A DNA stretch of 37,840 nucleotides from positions 1-37,840 of the forward strand of contig NZ_CCDG010000029.1 of the NCBI RefSeq assembly GCF_000723885.1, in the 5' to 3' direction. The position numbers were made by a program, and so were the translations under genes. The notes below the pieces were generated by a model. It worked only from the letters and a program-made list of their open reading frames with translations. It did no database searches and was not told the origin of the DNA. Below, one piece after another: positions 1 through 8,155 of this stretch. Numbering within the stretch: the stretch's first letter is position 1; the number at the start of each line of letters is the position of its first letter. This DNA comes from Paenibacillus camerounensis (GTDB lineage: Bacteria > Bacillota > Bacilli > Paenibacillales > Paenibacillaceae).

Positions 1-95
1 ACGGGATCGCGGGGCGGGTGCCCAACAAGAGCAAGGCGTCCCGCCCAGCGCTGCCCTACGGGATCGCGGGGCGGGTGCCCCAACAAGAGCAAGGG
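1..95. repeat. 57-bp direct repeat, two copies at window edge
   Basis: A GC-rich segment beginning ACGGGATCGCGGGGCGGGTG occurs at position 1 and again at 58, a 57-bp period (19 codons). The two copies match for about 37 bases apart from one inserted C in the second. The second copy runs into a GCAAGGGCAAAAGCAAG segment, the complement of the 12-bp repeat unit found near 9.9-10.1 kb. The window probably starts inside a longer array, so the true copy number is unknown. Confidence 0.7.
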
Positions 96-179
96 CAAAA
101 GCAAGCGGTGCGAGACGCGGCTAGCGTGCTTGAGGTAAAGCGGGCCGCTTGCGGCGGTAAGCGGGGATTACAACCAAAT

Positions 180-338
180 TAACAACCATACCACCTCTAT
201 CCCGGATCTAGACAACTTTCCGGGTGTCCAGAGGGCCAGGGCCCTCGGGGTCCCCCTTGGCTAAGGGGGATTTAGGGGGATCGAAAAGCTTTTAAAGCTT
301 GGGTTTCAGATTACATCATTGAAAGGATTGACCCTCAA
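180..338 (+). promoter_or_regulatory. ileS upstream region with two hairpins, no T-box seen
   Basis: Two perfect short hairpins lie upstream of ileS: GAGGGC/GCCCTC at 231-246 (loop CAGG) and CCCCCTT/AAGGGGG at 252-269, followed by a second GGGGGAT at 265-281. I looked for the T-box bulge motif expected in many Firmicute ileS leaders and did not find it on the plus strand. No convincing -35/-10 pair was found either. The CCCTTGGCTAAGGGGG block resembles a dispersed intergenic repeat rather than a gene-specific regulator; this is inference. Confidence 0.35.
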
Positions 339-3300
339 ATGCAAAAAGTAGACGTCAAGGAAAAGGCGCGGGCGAGAGATGTCCGTATCCTGAAGAAATG
401 GAGCGACGAGGATACGTTCCGCAAATCAATGGAGAACCGGGCGGGCCGTCCGAACTATGTGTTCTATGAAGGACCGCCGACAGCGAACGGGGTGCCGCAC
501 ATCGGGCACGTGCTGGGCCGTGTAATCAAGGACTTTATCGGCCGTTACCAGACGATGAAGGGCTTCCGCGTCGTGCGTAAAGCCGGCTGGGATACCCACG
601 GCCTGCCGGTTGAGCTCGGCGTACAGAAGAAGCTGGGCATCTCCGGCAAGCAGGAGATCGAGGAGTACGGCATCGAGAAATTCATCAAGGAATGTAAGGA
701 CAGTGTCTTCGGCTATGAGAAGCAGTGGCGTGAATTCACGGAAGCGATCGGGTACTGGACGGATCTGGATAATCCGTATGTAACGCTGGATAACACGTAC
801 ATCGAGAGCGTATGGAACATCCTGGCGACTGTGCATGACAAAGGCCTGATGTACCGCGGACACCGCGTCAGCCCGTATTGCCCCAGCTGTCAGACGACAC
901 TGAGCTCCCATGAGGTGGCGCAGGGTTACAAGACCGTTAAGGATCTGAGTGCTACAGCCAAGTTCAAGCTCGAAGGCAGCGGAGACTATGTACTGGCCTG
1001 GACGACTACCCCTTGGACGCTTCCGGCGCATATGGCGCTCGCTATGAACCCGGAAATGGAATATGTGCGTGCCCAGCAGGAAGACGGCGTGTACATCCTG
1101 GCGAAGAACCTGGTAGAAGAAGTGCTTAAGGGTGAATACACGATTCTGTCCACTCATACAGGTGCTGACTTTATCGGCCAGAGCTATGCTCCGCCGTTCA
1201 GTTATATCCAGGCTGAGAAGCACAATGTGATTGTAGGCGCGTCTTTTGTTACGGATTCCAGCGGTACAGGGATCGTACACATGGCTCCGGCACATGGTGA
1301 GGATGACTACAAGAGCTGCCGCGAGAACGGCATCAGCTTCGTGAACGTAGTGGATACTTCCGGTAAGTATACTGCGGTAGTAAGCGATTTTGCCGGACGG
1401 TTCGTGAAGGATGTCGATCTGGATATCATCAAGGTGCTGTCCGAAAAAGGACTGCTCTACAACAAAGAGAAATACGAGCACAGCTACCCGTTCTGCTGGC
1501 GCTGCGATACTCCGCTGCTCTATTATGCAACAGACAGCTGGTTCATCCAGACAACAGCAATCAAGGATCAGCTGATCGCCAACAATAATACAGTGGACTG
1601 GTACCCGGACCATGTGCGTGAAGGCCGCTTCGGCAAGTTCCTGGAGGAGCTGGTGGACTGGAACATCAGCCGTAACCGCTACTGGGGAACTCCGCTGAAC
1701 GTCTGGGTCTGCCAGGATACAGGCAAGGAATTTGCACCGCACAGCATCGCTGAGCTGCGTTCGATGGCGATCGGCGAGGTGCCGGAGGACATCGAGCTGC
1801 ATAAGCCGTATGTGGATAACATCCAGCTGCGCAGCCCGTTCAGTGAAGGCGGCGTGATGGTGCGTACACCGGAAGTAATCGACGTATGGTTCGACAGCGG
1901 TTCGATGCCGTTTGCACAGAGCCACTATCCGTTCGAAAATAACGAGACCTTTGAAGACCAGTATCCGGCGGATATGATCTGTGAAGGGATTGACCAGACC
2001 CGCGGCTGGTTCTACAGCCTGCTGGCAGTATCGACGCTGTTCAAGGGCAAGGCGCCTTACAAGGCGGTTATCGCCCACGGCCACATCTTTGATGAGAACG
2101 GCCAAAAAATGTCCAAATCCAAAGGCAACGTAATCGACCCGTGGGAGATCATGAACGAATACGGCACCGACGCATTCCGCTGGGCGATCCTGTCCGACAG
2201 TGCGCCTTGGAATAACAAACGCTTTTCGCGCGGTTTGGTCGGTGAGACCAAATCGAAGGTAGTGGATACGCTCGTTAATACGCACGCGTTCCTGACGCTG
2301 TATGCTGGCATCGACGGCTATGATCCTGCTGAGCATCCGTTCAAGGTGTCAGAGCACAAGCTGGACCGCTGGATTCTGTCCCGTCTGAACAGCCTGATCC
2401 TGCTGGTGGATAAAGGCCTGGCTGTTAACGATTTCGTTAACACCTCCAAAGCAGTTGAGAACTTTGTTGATGAGCTGAGCAACTGGTATATCCGCCGTTC
2501 CCGTGACCGTTTCTGGGGCAGCGGGCTTGGCGAAGAGAAGCTGGATGCTTACCGCACCCTGACTCACGTTCTGCTCAAGACAGCTACGCTGATGGCTCCG
2601 TTCACACCGATGCTGTCCGAGGATATCTTCACTAATCTGGGCGGCGGCGAAAGCGTGCATCTGGCCGATTATCCAAAAGCGGATGACAGCCTGATCGACC
2701 TTGAGCTGGAACGCGATATGGAAAGCGCGAGAGGCATTGTCGAGCTGGCCCGCAACGTGCGTAACGAGACCGGCATCAAGAACCGCCAGCCGCTGTCCGA
2801 GCTGATCGTGTCACTGGACCGTGACTTCGATATTGCCGACTATGAAGAGATCATCAAGGATGAGATCAATGTAAAATCAATTATCCTGGAGAACAGCGAC
2901 AGCGGCTTTGTAGACTTTACCCTGAAGCTGAATCTCAAAGTAGCCGGTAAAAAATACGGCAAAAACGTCGGCTTCATCCAAGGCTTCCTGAAAGGCATGG
3001 ACAGCGAGGCTACCCGCAAAGCGGTTACTGATGGTGTTGTAGCTGTTGTGTCACCGGAAGGCGAGGAGCTGCAGATTACAGCTGAAGAGCTGCTGGTAGA
3101 GAAGCAGGCCAAGTCCGGCTTTGCCGCAGCTTCCGGCTACGGGCTGACCGTGGCGCTGAACACTGAAATCACCCCTGAGCTGGAGCAGGAGGGCTGGGTG
3201 CGTGAGATCATCCGTGCGGTGCAGGATTACCGCAAACGCCTGGATCTGGCGATTGAGAAGCGCATCGACCTGACCCTGAAGCTGGATGAGGAGCTGAAAG

Positions 3301-3431
3301 CGGCAGTCATTGCTTTTGAGCATGTGCTGCGTGACAACGTTCTGGTTGCTGAGCTTGCATATGACGGTGACCACAGCTATGAAGCCGTGGATGTCAGCGG
3401 CAAATCAATCGGTATCTTTATCAAAGACTAA
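339..3431 (+). CDS. ileS: Isoleucyl-tRNA synthetase, type 2 (eukaryote-like) form
   Basis: Cytosolic class I aminoacyl-tRNA synthetase that charges tRNA-Ile with isoleucine using ATP. The 1030-residue protein carries the HIGH signature at residues 54-57 (in PPTANGVPHIGH) and KMSKS at 590-594. The Thr-rich TTTPWTLPAH segment marks the editing domain, and a long C-terminal anticodon-binding region follows. Length and the sequence around HIGH (HVLGRVIKDFIGRYQTMKG, then RKAGWDTHGLPVELGVQKKLG) match the longer eukaryote-like IleS2 class rather than the usual ~920-residue bacterial IleS1; the plasmid-borne mupirocin-resistance synthetase MupA belongs to IleS2. AAAGGA at about 321-326 precedes the ATG. 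It occupies the normal chromosomal ileS place upstream of lspA, so it is probably the housekeeping enzyme, but whether an IleS1 exists elsewhere cannot be seen. Confidence 0.97.
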   Translation: MQKVDVKEKARARDVRILKKWSDEDTFRKSMENRAGRPNYVFYEGPPTANGVPHIGHVLGRVIKDFIGRYQTMKGFRVVRKAGWDTHGLPVELGVQKKLGISGKQEIEEYGIEKFIKECKDSVFGYEKQWREFTEAIGYWTDLDNPYVTLDNTYIESVWNILATVHDKGLMYRGHRVSPYCPSCQTTLSSHEVAQGYKTVKDLSATAKFKLEGSGDYVLAWTTTPWTLPAHMALAMNPEMEYVRAQQEDGVYILAKNLVEEVLKGEYTILSTHTGADFIGQSYAPPFSYIQAEKHNVIVGASFVTDSSGTGIVHMAPAHGEDDYKSCRENGISFVNVVDTSGKYTAVVSDFAGRFVKDVDLDIIKVLSEKGLLYNKEKYEHSYPFCWRCDTPLLYYATDSWFIQTTAIKDQLIANNNTVDWYPDHVREGRFGKFLEELVDWNISRNRYWGTPLNVWVCQDTGKEFAPHSIAELRSMAIGEVPEDIELHKPYVDNIQLRSPFSEGGVMVRTPEVIDVWFDSGSMPFAQSHYPFENNETFEDQYPADMICEGIDQTRGWFYSLLAVSTLFKGKAPYKAVIAHGHIFDENGQKMSKSKGNVIDPWEIMNEYGTDAFRWAILSDSAPWNNKRFSRGLVGETKSKVVDTLVNTHAFLTLYAGIDGYDPAEHPFKVSEHKLDRWILSRLNSLILLVDKGLAVNDFVNTSKAVENFVDELSNWYIRRSRDRFWGSGLGEEKLDAYRTLTHVLLKTATLMAPFTPMLSEDIFTNLGGGESVHLADYPKADDSLIDLELERDMESARGIVELARNVRNETGIKNRQPLSELIVSLDRDFDIADYEEIIKDEINVKSIILENSDSGFVDFTLKLNLKVAGKKYGKNVGFIQGFLKGMDSEATRKAVTDGVVAVVSPEGEELQITAEELLVEKQAKSGFAAASGYGLTVALNTEITPELEQEGWVREIIRAVQDYRKRLDLAIEKRIDLTLKLDEELKAAVIAFEHVLRDNVLVAELAYDGDHSYEAVDVSGKSIGIFIKD

Positions 3432-3482
3432 GCCCCCGGCGGCAGTTGCATTACCTGTCCCGAATTGGCATATACTAGCGGC

Positions 3483-3598
3483 ATAAGAAGAAACGTCCAG
3501 ATGTCCCCGACTTCAGGGGCATGTACTTTCTTGGGTATGCGCGCATGAGCAGTCCGTGTCCCTGGAGAGTTTTTTTCCGGGGAGCGGGCTTTTTATGT
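3483..3598 (+). terminator. Structured segment ending in a terminator-like hairpin after ileS
   Basis: About 120 bases after ileS an imperfect hairpin, CCGTGTCCCTGG at 3554-3565 against CCGGGGAGCGG at 3577-3587, is followed by GCTTTTTATG, so a Rho-independent terminator is plausible. Upstream hairpin ATGTCCCC/GGGGCAT lies at 3501-3522, with palindromic ATGCGCGCAT at 3537-3546. A possible -10 (TATACT, 3471-3476) lies just before this block, with only a poor -35 (TTGCAT, 19-base spacer). It may be just the ileS terminator, or a short RNA or attenuating leader for the next gene. No known riboswitch class was recognised. Confidence 0.45.
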
Positions 3599-3737
3599 AA
3601 ATATAAGAATATATATTTTATGCTATCCATAATCCTTATATTTCTCGCAGAAACGGTTACCGCCTTCTCTGAAGGACGGCATAGCCGTTTCTACTTGTCA
3701 GGTAATGCAGTTATGCTGGGTGAAGGGGCTGATAAGG

Positions 3738-4190
3738 TTGACGGACAGGCATGAGGAGAGCGGGCAGTCTGTACAGGGCGGAAGAATTACAGTTAAGACA
3801 TCCGGGAATAGCGACGGGACTTTTGGGCAGAAACCGCAGAAAGCGGGTCTAAAGCTGGAAGAGGCTGGATTAGGGCAGGAACAGCCGATTAGCCAGGAGG
3901 AAAAGCTGAATGCCGTCTACCGGCTGACAACCGGACTGGCCCAGCAGATGGAAAAGGCGCGGATTGCCGAATATACAGAGCTTCTGCATAGCCCTTTCCG
4001 GCTGATCTGGCTGAACATTCTGTCAGGAGCGGCACGCGGGGTTGGAATTGCGCTCGGCTTTACCTTTTTTGCGGCAACGATTATTTATATTCTGCAGGTG
4101 CTGGGGGCGCTTAATTTGCCGATCATCGGGGATTACATCGCTGACATTGTGCGGATCGTGCAGCATCAATTGGAGCTGAAGACGTTTTAG
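3738..4190 (+). CDS. DUF5665-type small membrane protein
   Basis: Hypothetical protein of about 150 residues. The N-terminal half is polar and low in hydrophobicity. The C-terminal half has the block QQMEKARIAEYTELLHSP, then a transmembrane segment (GVGIALGFTFFAATIIYIL) and an ending NLPIIGDYIADIVRIVQ that fits DUF5665 proteins of Bacillales as I remember them. Start choice is uncertain: ATG at 3705 lacks a good ribosome site, while TTG at 3738 has GAAGGGG 9 bases upstream, so I prefer TTG. It sits between ileS and lspA and converges with the zinc-finger gene on the other strand. Function is unknown; a single-pass membrane protein with cytoplasmic N-terminus is the most that can be inferred. 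Confidence 0.75.
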   Translation: MTDRHEESGQSVQGGRITVKTSGNSDGTFGQKPQKAGLKLEEAGLGQEQPISQEEKLNAVYRLTTGLAQQMEKARIAEYTELLHSPFRLIWLNILSGAARGVGIALGFTFFAATIIYILQVLGALNLPIIGDYIADIVRIVQHQLELKTF

Positions 4191-4208
4191 CATGTCGCTT
4201 TTTATATA

Positions 4209-4249
4209 GAAAAAAGGAGCAGCCGCAGCTACTCCCTTGATTTTTTTCC
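4209..4249. terminator. Bidirectional terminator between convergent genes
   Basis: Hairpin GGAG-C-AGC / GCT-A-CTCC (one mismatch) around 4216-4235 is preceded by an A-run and followed by TTGATTTTTTT. It can therefore serve the DUF5665 gene on plus and the zinc-finger gene on minus. It overlaps the stop codon of the minus-strand gene. Confidence 0.6.
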
Positions 4250-4960
4250 ATTCGGGTCAAGAGAATAATCGCCTTCTTCGGTATCCATGTAATGACGGTA
4301 GCTGTTGCCTTTGATGATGGTAAGATGATTGCCGGCAATGTCGGTCGCGACGAAATTCTCCCAAGGCTCCACGAAGCCCTCGGTTTCGTCCGCCTCAATC
4401 TCCATATCATTATAGGAACGGATTTCATTGTCTTCCGCCATGGCCGGTGAGTTCGAGCTGCCCCAGCTTTCAACAATCTGCCAGGCGTCTTCGCCGTCGA
4501 ACCCGTTCTGGTCCTCACGTTCATCCAGGCTTGTCCGCCCGAATGGCGGGGACAGGAACTCTTCCTCCGCCGGCCGTGTAAAAGGGGCATGCTGGCCGGG
4601 ATTATGCTCCTTGCAGTACCGGGTTGAGGGAACAACGGACAACCGTTCAAACGGAATATCCCCGCCGCAGACGGTACAGCTGCCATAGCTGCCTTTATCC
4701 ATTGCCTGCAGAGCAGCAGCGATATCATCCAGCTCATGTTCATCACGTTCTACGAGCGAGATATCCATCGAGCGGTTATACAGCTCTGTAGCCGCATCAC
4801 CGGGATGATTGTCTATGGTGGAGAGCTCGCCGGTGCTGTCGCGCAGGGATTCCTGCAGTCCGTAGTGCTCATTGTTATGGAGGCGGTGGCGGATGTCCTC
4901 CTGCTGCTGAAGCAGCGCTGTGTGCAGCTGTGCAAGCTGCTGTGATGTCAGGTGACTCAT
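4229..4960 (-). CDS. TraR/DksA C4-type zinc-finger protein (YteA/YlyA-like)
   Basis: A 243-residue protein with a long helical N-terminus and a zinc-finger block containing C95-x2-C98 and C116-x2-H119 (YGSCTVCGG ... YCKEHN). This is the pattern of the YteA/YlyA branch of DksA-like proteins in Bacillales, which are thought to act at RNA polymerase or in sporulation. The C-terminal ~120 residues are acidic and lack a recognised domain. In Bacillus subtilis a YlyA gene lies between ileS and lspA in the same direction; here a related gene occupies the same place but is inverted. GAGAGGAG about 9 bases upstream of ATG supports the start. Its exact role here is inferred. Confidence 0.85.
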   Translation of the reverse strand: MSHLTSQQLAQLHTALLQQQEDIRHRLHNNEHYGLQESLRDSTGELSTIDNHPGDAATELYNRSMDISLVERDEHELDDIAAALQAMDKGSYGSCTVCGGDIPFERLSVVPSTRYCKEHNPGQHAPFTRPAEEEFLSPPFGRTSLDEREDQNGFDGEDAWQIVESWGSSNSPAMAEDNEIRSYNDMEIEADETEGFVEPWENFVATDIAGNHLTIIKGNSYRHYMDTEEGDYSLDPNGKKSRE

Positions 4961-5179
4961 AGGAGTGTGCTCCTCTCGGTTGCTTTTATCGAAACCCTTC
5001 CTTCAAGTATAGCTTGACCGGAGAGGCGTACTTTTACCGCTGGAAAATGTTTTTGGACTGCAGCAGTTTGCTTAAGCCTTCAATAGACGGGTTCTTGAGG
5101 CCTGTGCTACAATATACAAGTCTTTATTCAGTATTCGTACCGCTGCCGCGGGAAAAATAAGAACGGAGTGACAACTTCT

Positions 5180-5683
5180 GTGGTGTACTTTCTGATTGCG
5201 CTAATTGTGTTTTTGATTGACCAGGGTACCAAATATGTGATTGCTACCCGGCTGGAGCTCGGAGAGCAGATTCCGGTTATTAATGATTTCTTCATTATTA
5301 CCTCCCACCGCAATCGTGGAGCCGCTTTCGGCATTCTTCAGGGACAGCAGTGGTTCTTCATTTTGATTACGACTGTCGTTGTGATCGGCATCATCTGGTA
5401 CCTGAACAAAGCCCGGAAGACCCGCAAGCTGCTGCCTACAGCACTGGCGCTGGTACTCGGCGGAGCAGTAGGGAACTTTTTGGACCGCCTGCTGAACGGC
5501 GAGGTTGTAGACTTCCTGATGTTCAATTTCGGCAGCTATACCTTCCCGATCTTTAATGTGGCTGACTCCTGCATTGTCATCGGGGTAGCGCTGATTATTC
5601 TGGATACGCTGCGTGATGTGAAGGGCGGAGAGGAAATTACCGAAGTGAAAGAGTCAAAGGAAGTAAGAGAAGGGAATGAATGA
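5180..5683 (+). CDS. lspA: Lipoprotein signal peptidase II
   Basis: Membrane aspartyl protease that removes the signal peptide of diacylglyceryl-modified prolipoproteins. About 167 residues with four hydrophobic segments. The family motifs are visible: TSHRNRGAAFGI near residue 41, GGAVGNFLDR with catalytic Asp102, and FNVADS with catalytic Asp129. The frame is open from GTG 5168, but that codon overlaps GGAG (5165-5168); GTG at 5180 or 5183 is better spaced from it and matches the usual N-terminus of the family. Its 3' end overlaps rluD by 8 bases, so the two genes are co-translated. The C-terminus is charged (KEVREGNE). Confidence 0.96.
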   Translation: MVYFLIALIVFLIDQGTKYVIATRLELGEQIPVINDFFIITSHRNRGAAFGILQGQQWFFILITTVVVIGIIWYLNKARKTRKLLPTALALVLGGAVGNFLDRLLNGEVVDFLMFNFGSYTFPIFNVADSCIVIGVALIILDTLRDVKGGEEITEVKESKEVREGNE

Positions 5684-6650
5684 TTTGAATAAGGACTTTG
5701 GCGAATTGGCGGCTGAAGGAGCCTCTGAAGAGGACAAGGACGTCACCGCATGGACGGTTGCAGCAGAAAACGCCAAGGAACGGATTGATAAATATATCAC
5801 CGAAGCCTGGGAAGAGGAGATTTCCCGCTCGCAGGTACAGCTACTGATTTCAAACGGGCATGTTACGGTAAACGGCGCTCCTGTAAAAGCAAATTATAAG
5901 CTGTCGGCAGGCGATGTTGTTGCTGTATCTGTACCGGAACCCGAAGTAACAGATCTTGTGCCGGAGGATATCCCGCTTGATGTGGTCTATGAGGACAGCG
6001 ATGTTATCGTGATCAACAAGCCGCGCGGCATGGTTGTGCATCCGGCCGTCGGCCATCCGTCAGGCACACTGGTCAATGCGCTCATGCATCACTGCAAGGA
6101 TCTGTCCGGCATTAACGGCGAGATCCGGCCGGGGATTGTGCACCGCATCGACAAGGACACTTCCGGACTGATCATGTCCGCCAAAAATGACGCCAGCCAC
6201 GCCTCGCTCGCAGCCCAGCTGAAGGAGCATAGCGTAACCCGGCGTTATATCGCTGTTGTCCACGGAAACGTATCGCATGACAAGGGAACGGTAGACGCGC
6301 CAATCGGCCGCGATCCGCATGACCGTAAGCTGTATACCGTAACCGAGAAGAACAGCAAGAGGTCTGTGACCCATTTTACCGTGCTGGAGCGCTTGGGAGA
6401 TTGCACCCTGCTTGAGCTGCAGCTGGAGACAGGCCGTACGCACCAGATCCGTGTACATATGAAGTTCATCGGCCATCCGCTCGTCGGAGATCCGGTATAC
6501 GGGCGCAGCAAGGGCATCACCATGGACGGACAGGCACTGCATGCCGCCATACTCGGCTTCGTGCATCCGTCCACCGGGGAATATATGGAGTACAGCCGGC
6601 CGATCCCTGCAGATATGGAAGATTTGCTGCTGCAGCTGCGGAGCAGATAA
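5676..6650 (+). CDS. rluD: RluD/YlyB-family rRNA pseudouridine synthase
   Basis: RNA modification enzyme that converts uridine to pseudouridine, most likely in 23S rRNA. 324 residues: an acidic N-terminal tail, an S4 RNA-binding domain (ERIDKYITEAW ... SRSQVQLLISNGHVTVNG, about residues 30-75), and the catalytic domain with GIVHRIDKDTSGL, where Asp159 is the expected nucleophile. A C-terminal GRTHQIRVHMKFIGHPLVGD block is typical of the RluA superfamily. ATG overlaps the end of lspA (ATGAATGA arrangement), as for lspA-ylyB in Bacillus. The specific target uridine cannot be read from sequence; RluD-like is a family call, not a site assignment. Confidence 0.93.
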   Translation: MNDLNKDFGELAAEGASEEDKDVTAWTVAAENAKERIDKYITEAWEEEISRSQVQLLISNGHVTVNGAPVKANYKLSAGDVVAVSVPEPEVTDLVPEDIPLDVVYEDSDVIVINKPRGMVVHPAVGHPSGTLVNALMHHCKDLSGINGEIRPGIVHRIDKDTSGLIMSAKNDASHASLAAQLKEHSVTRRYIAVVHGNVSHDKGTVDAPIGRDPHDRKLYTVTEKNSKRSVTHFTVLERLGDCTLLELQLETGRTHQIRVHMKFIGHPLVGDPVYGRSKGITMDGQALHAAILGFVHPSTGEYMEYSRPIPADMEDLLLQLRSR

Positions 6651-6755
6651 GTACAAATGAAGTGATGATAAATCCATGGTTATGCAGGCGCTTTTGCTTC
6701 ATATTTAGACTATAGGATGTAGAATCGTCCTGCATAAGTGCCAAGGATCTAAATA

Positions 6756-8033
6756 ATGCCAGGAGATGAGAATAAGAATATGAGTATTGAACAATATCAG
6801 AACACTTTTATTCAGACTAATTTTGCTGACCGCATCGGCGGCGCTAATTACGGTAAGGATACCAATATTTATAAATTTGAAAAAATCAAACGCGCCAAAG
6901 CATCGGCGAAGCAGGATTTTCCTGATATCGAGCTGATCGACATGGGCGTAGGCGAGCCGGACGAAATGGCTGACGAAGGCATTGTTGCCAAGCTGGCTAT
7001 CGAAGCTGCCAAGGAAGAAAACCGCGGGTACTCCGATAACGGGATTCCTGAATTCAAAGCAGCAGCGGCTGCTTATCTGAAGGAAGTATTCCAGGTAGAA
7101 GGCATTGACCCTGTGAACGAGGTCGTTCACTCCATCGGTTCGAAGCCTGCTCTGGCGATGCTGCCGTCCGCCTTCATCAATCCGGGCGATATTACGATCA
7201 TGACGATTCCGGGTTATCCTGTACTGGGCACACACACCAAGTATCTGGGCGGACAAGTCTACACTGTGGAGCTTAAGAAGGAGAATCATTTCCTGCCTGA
7301 CCTGAACTCCATTCCTGAGGATATCGCCCGCAAGGCGAAGCTGCTCTACCTGAACTATCCGAACAACCCTACAGGTGCAAGTGCTACTCCTGAGTTCTTC
7401 GCAGACGTTGTGGCTTGGGCCAAAAAATATGATGTTGTAGTCATCCACGATGCTCCATACGCGGCATTAACTTATGACGGTGTGAAGCCGCTGAGCTTCC
7501 TCTCCGTTCCTGGTGCCAAGGATGTCGGCGTAGAGCTGCACTCCCTGTCCAAGTCCTATAACATGACCGGCTGGAGAATCGGCTTTGTAGCCGGTAACCC
7601 GCTGATCGTAAAAGCATTCAGCGACGTTAAGGACAATAATGACTCCGGCCAGTTCATTGCCATTCAGAAGGCTGCCGCTTACGGTCTGGAGCATCCTGAA
7701 ATTACCGAAGCGATTGCTGCCAAGTACTCCCGCCGCCACAACATGCTGGTGGATGCGCTGAACAGCCTGGGCTTCAAAGCCGAGAAACCGAAGGGATCGT
7801 TCTTCCTGTATGTAGCCGCACCTAAGGGTGTCAAAGGCGGACGCCGCTTCGAATCCGGTGAGGATTTCTCCCAGTTCCTGATCCGCGAAAAGCTGATCTC
7901 CACTGTGCCATGGGATGATGCCGGCCCGTTCGTCCGTTTCTCCGTAACCTTTGTAGCCAAAGGCGAGGAAGAAGAAAAACGCGTAATCTCCGAAATTCAA
8001 AGACGTCTCTCCGACGTTGAATTCGAATTCTAA
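6756..8033 (+). CDS. dapL: PLP aminotransferase, LL-diaminopimelate aminotransferase-like
   Basis: Fold-type I PLP enzyme, 425 residues. The family blocks are NYGKDTNIYKFEKIKRAK at the N-terminus, IDMGVGEPDE, RGYSDNGIPEFK, LNYPNNPTGA and the cofactor lysine region HSLSKSYNMTGWRIGF (Lys266). This set is characteristic of proteins assigned as LL-diaminopimelate aminotransferases in Paenibacillus-like bacteria, which make LL-DAP for lysine and cell wall directly from tetrahydrodipicolinate. Another amino-acid aminotransferase activity is possible. Two starts are plausible: ATG 6756 (AAGGA 8 bases upstream) and ATG 6780 (MSIEQYQ, AGGAG about 14 bases upstream). It is followed at once by a strong terminator and interrupts the rluD-pyrR neighbourhood known from Bacillus. 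Confidence 0.85.
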   Translation: MPGDENKNMSIEQYQNTFIQTNFADRIGGANYGKDTNIYKFEKIKRAKASAKQDFPDIELIDMGVGEPDEMADEGIVAKLAIEAAKEENRGYSDNGIPEFKAAAAAYLKEVFQVEGIDPVNEVVHSIGSKPALAMLPSAFINPGDITIMTIPGYPVLGTHTKYLGGQVYTVELKKENHFLPDLNSIPEDIARKAKLLYLNYPNNPTGASATPEFFADVVAWAKKYDVVVIHDAPYAALTYDGVKPLSFLSVPGAKDVGVELHSLSKSYNMTGWRIGFVAGNPLIVKAFSDVKDNNDSGQFIAIQKAAAYGLEHPEITEAIAAKYSRRHNMLVDALNSLGFKAEKPKGSFFLYVAAPKGVKGGRRFESGEDFSQFLIREKLISTVPWDDAGPFVRFSVTFVAKGEEEEKRVISEIQRRLSDVEFEF

Positions 8034-8037
8034 TAAT

Positions 8038-8077
8038 AAAGCCGCTGCGGTCTTAATTGACTGCGGCGGCTTTTTTT
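8038..8077 (+). terminator. Rho-independent terminator after dapL
   Basis: Stem AAGCCGC...GCGGCTT (internal imperfect pairing GC/GC, loop near TTAATT) followed by seven T residues, starting five bases after the dapL stop codon. Confidence 0.9.
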
Positions 8078-8155
8078 GGCAGATGTGGGGTAAGAGTTGA
8101 TAGTAATATAAGCGTGCCGGAAGAGTGTTGAGCCAAGGGATTACAGCAAGTCTGG

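Noticed and set aside
180..206. Minus-strand GAGGTGGTATGGTT resembling a T-box bulge
   Set aside because: It is on the wrong strand for ileS and lacks the Specifier and stem I structures.
426..2336. Long minus-strand frame inside ileS
   Set aside because: Shadow of the codon bias of ileS on the opposite strand; no protein-like features or start site.
3521..3754. 77-residue plus frame after ileS
   Set aside because: It crosses the terminator hairpin, lacks a ribosome site and overlaps the better DUF5665 frame.
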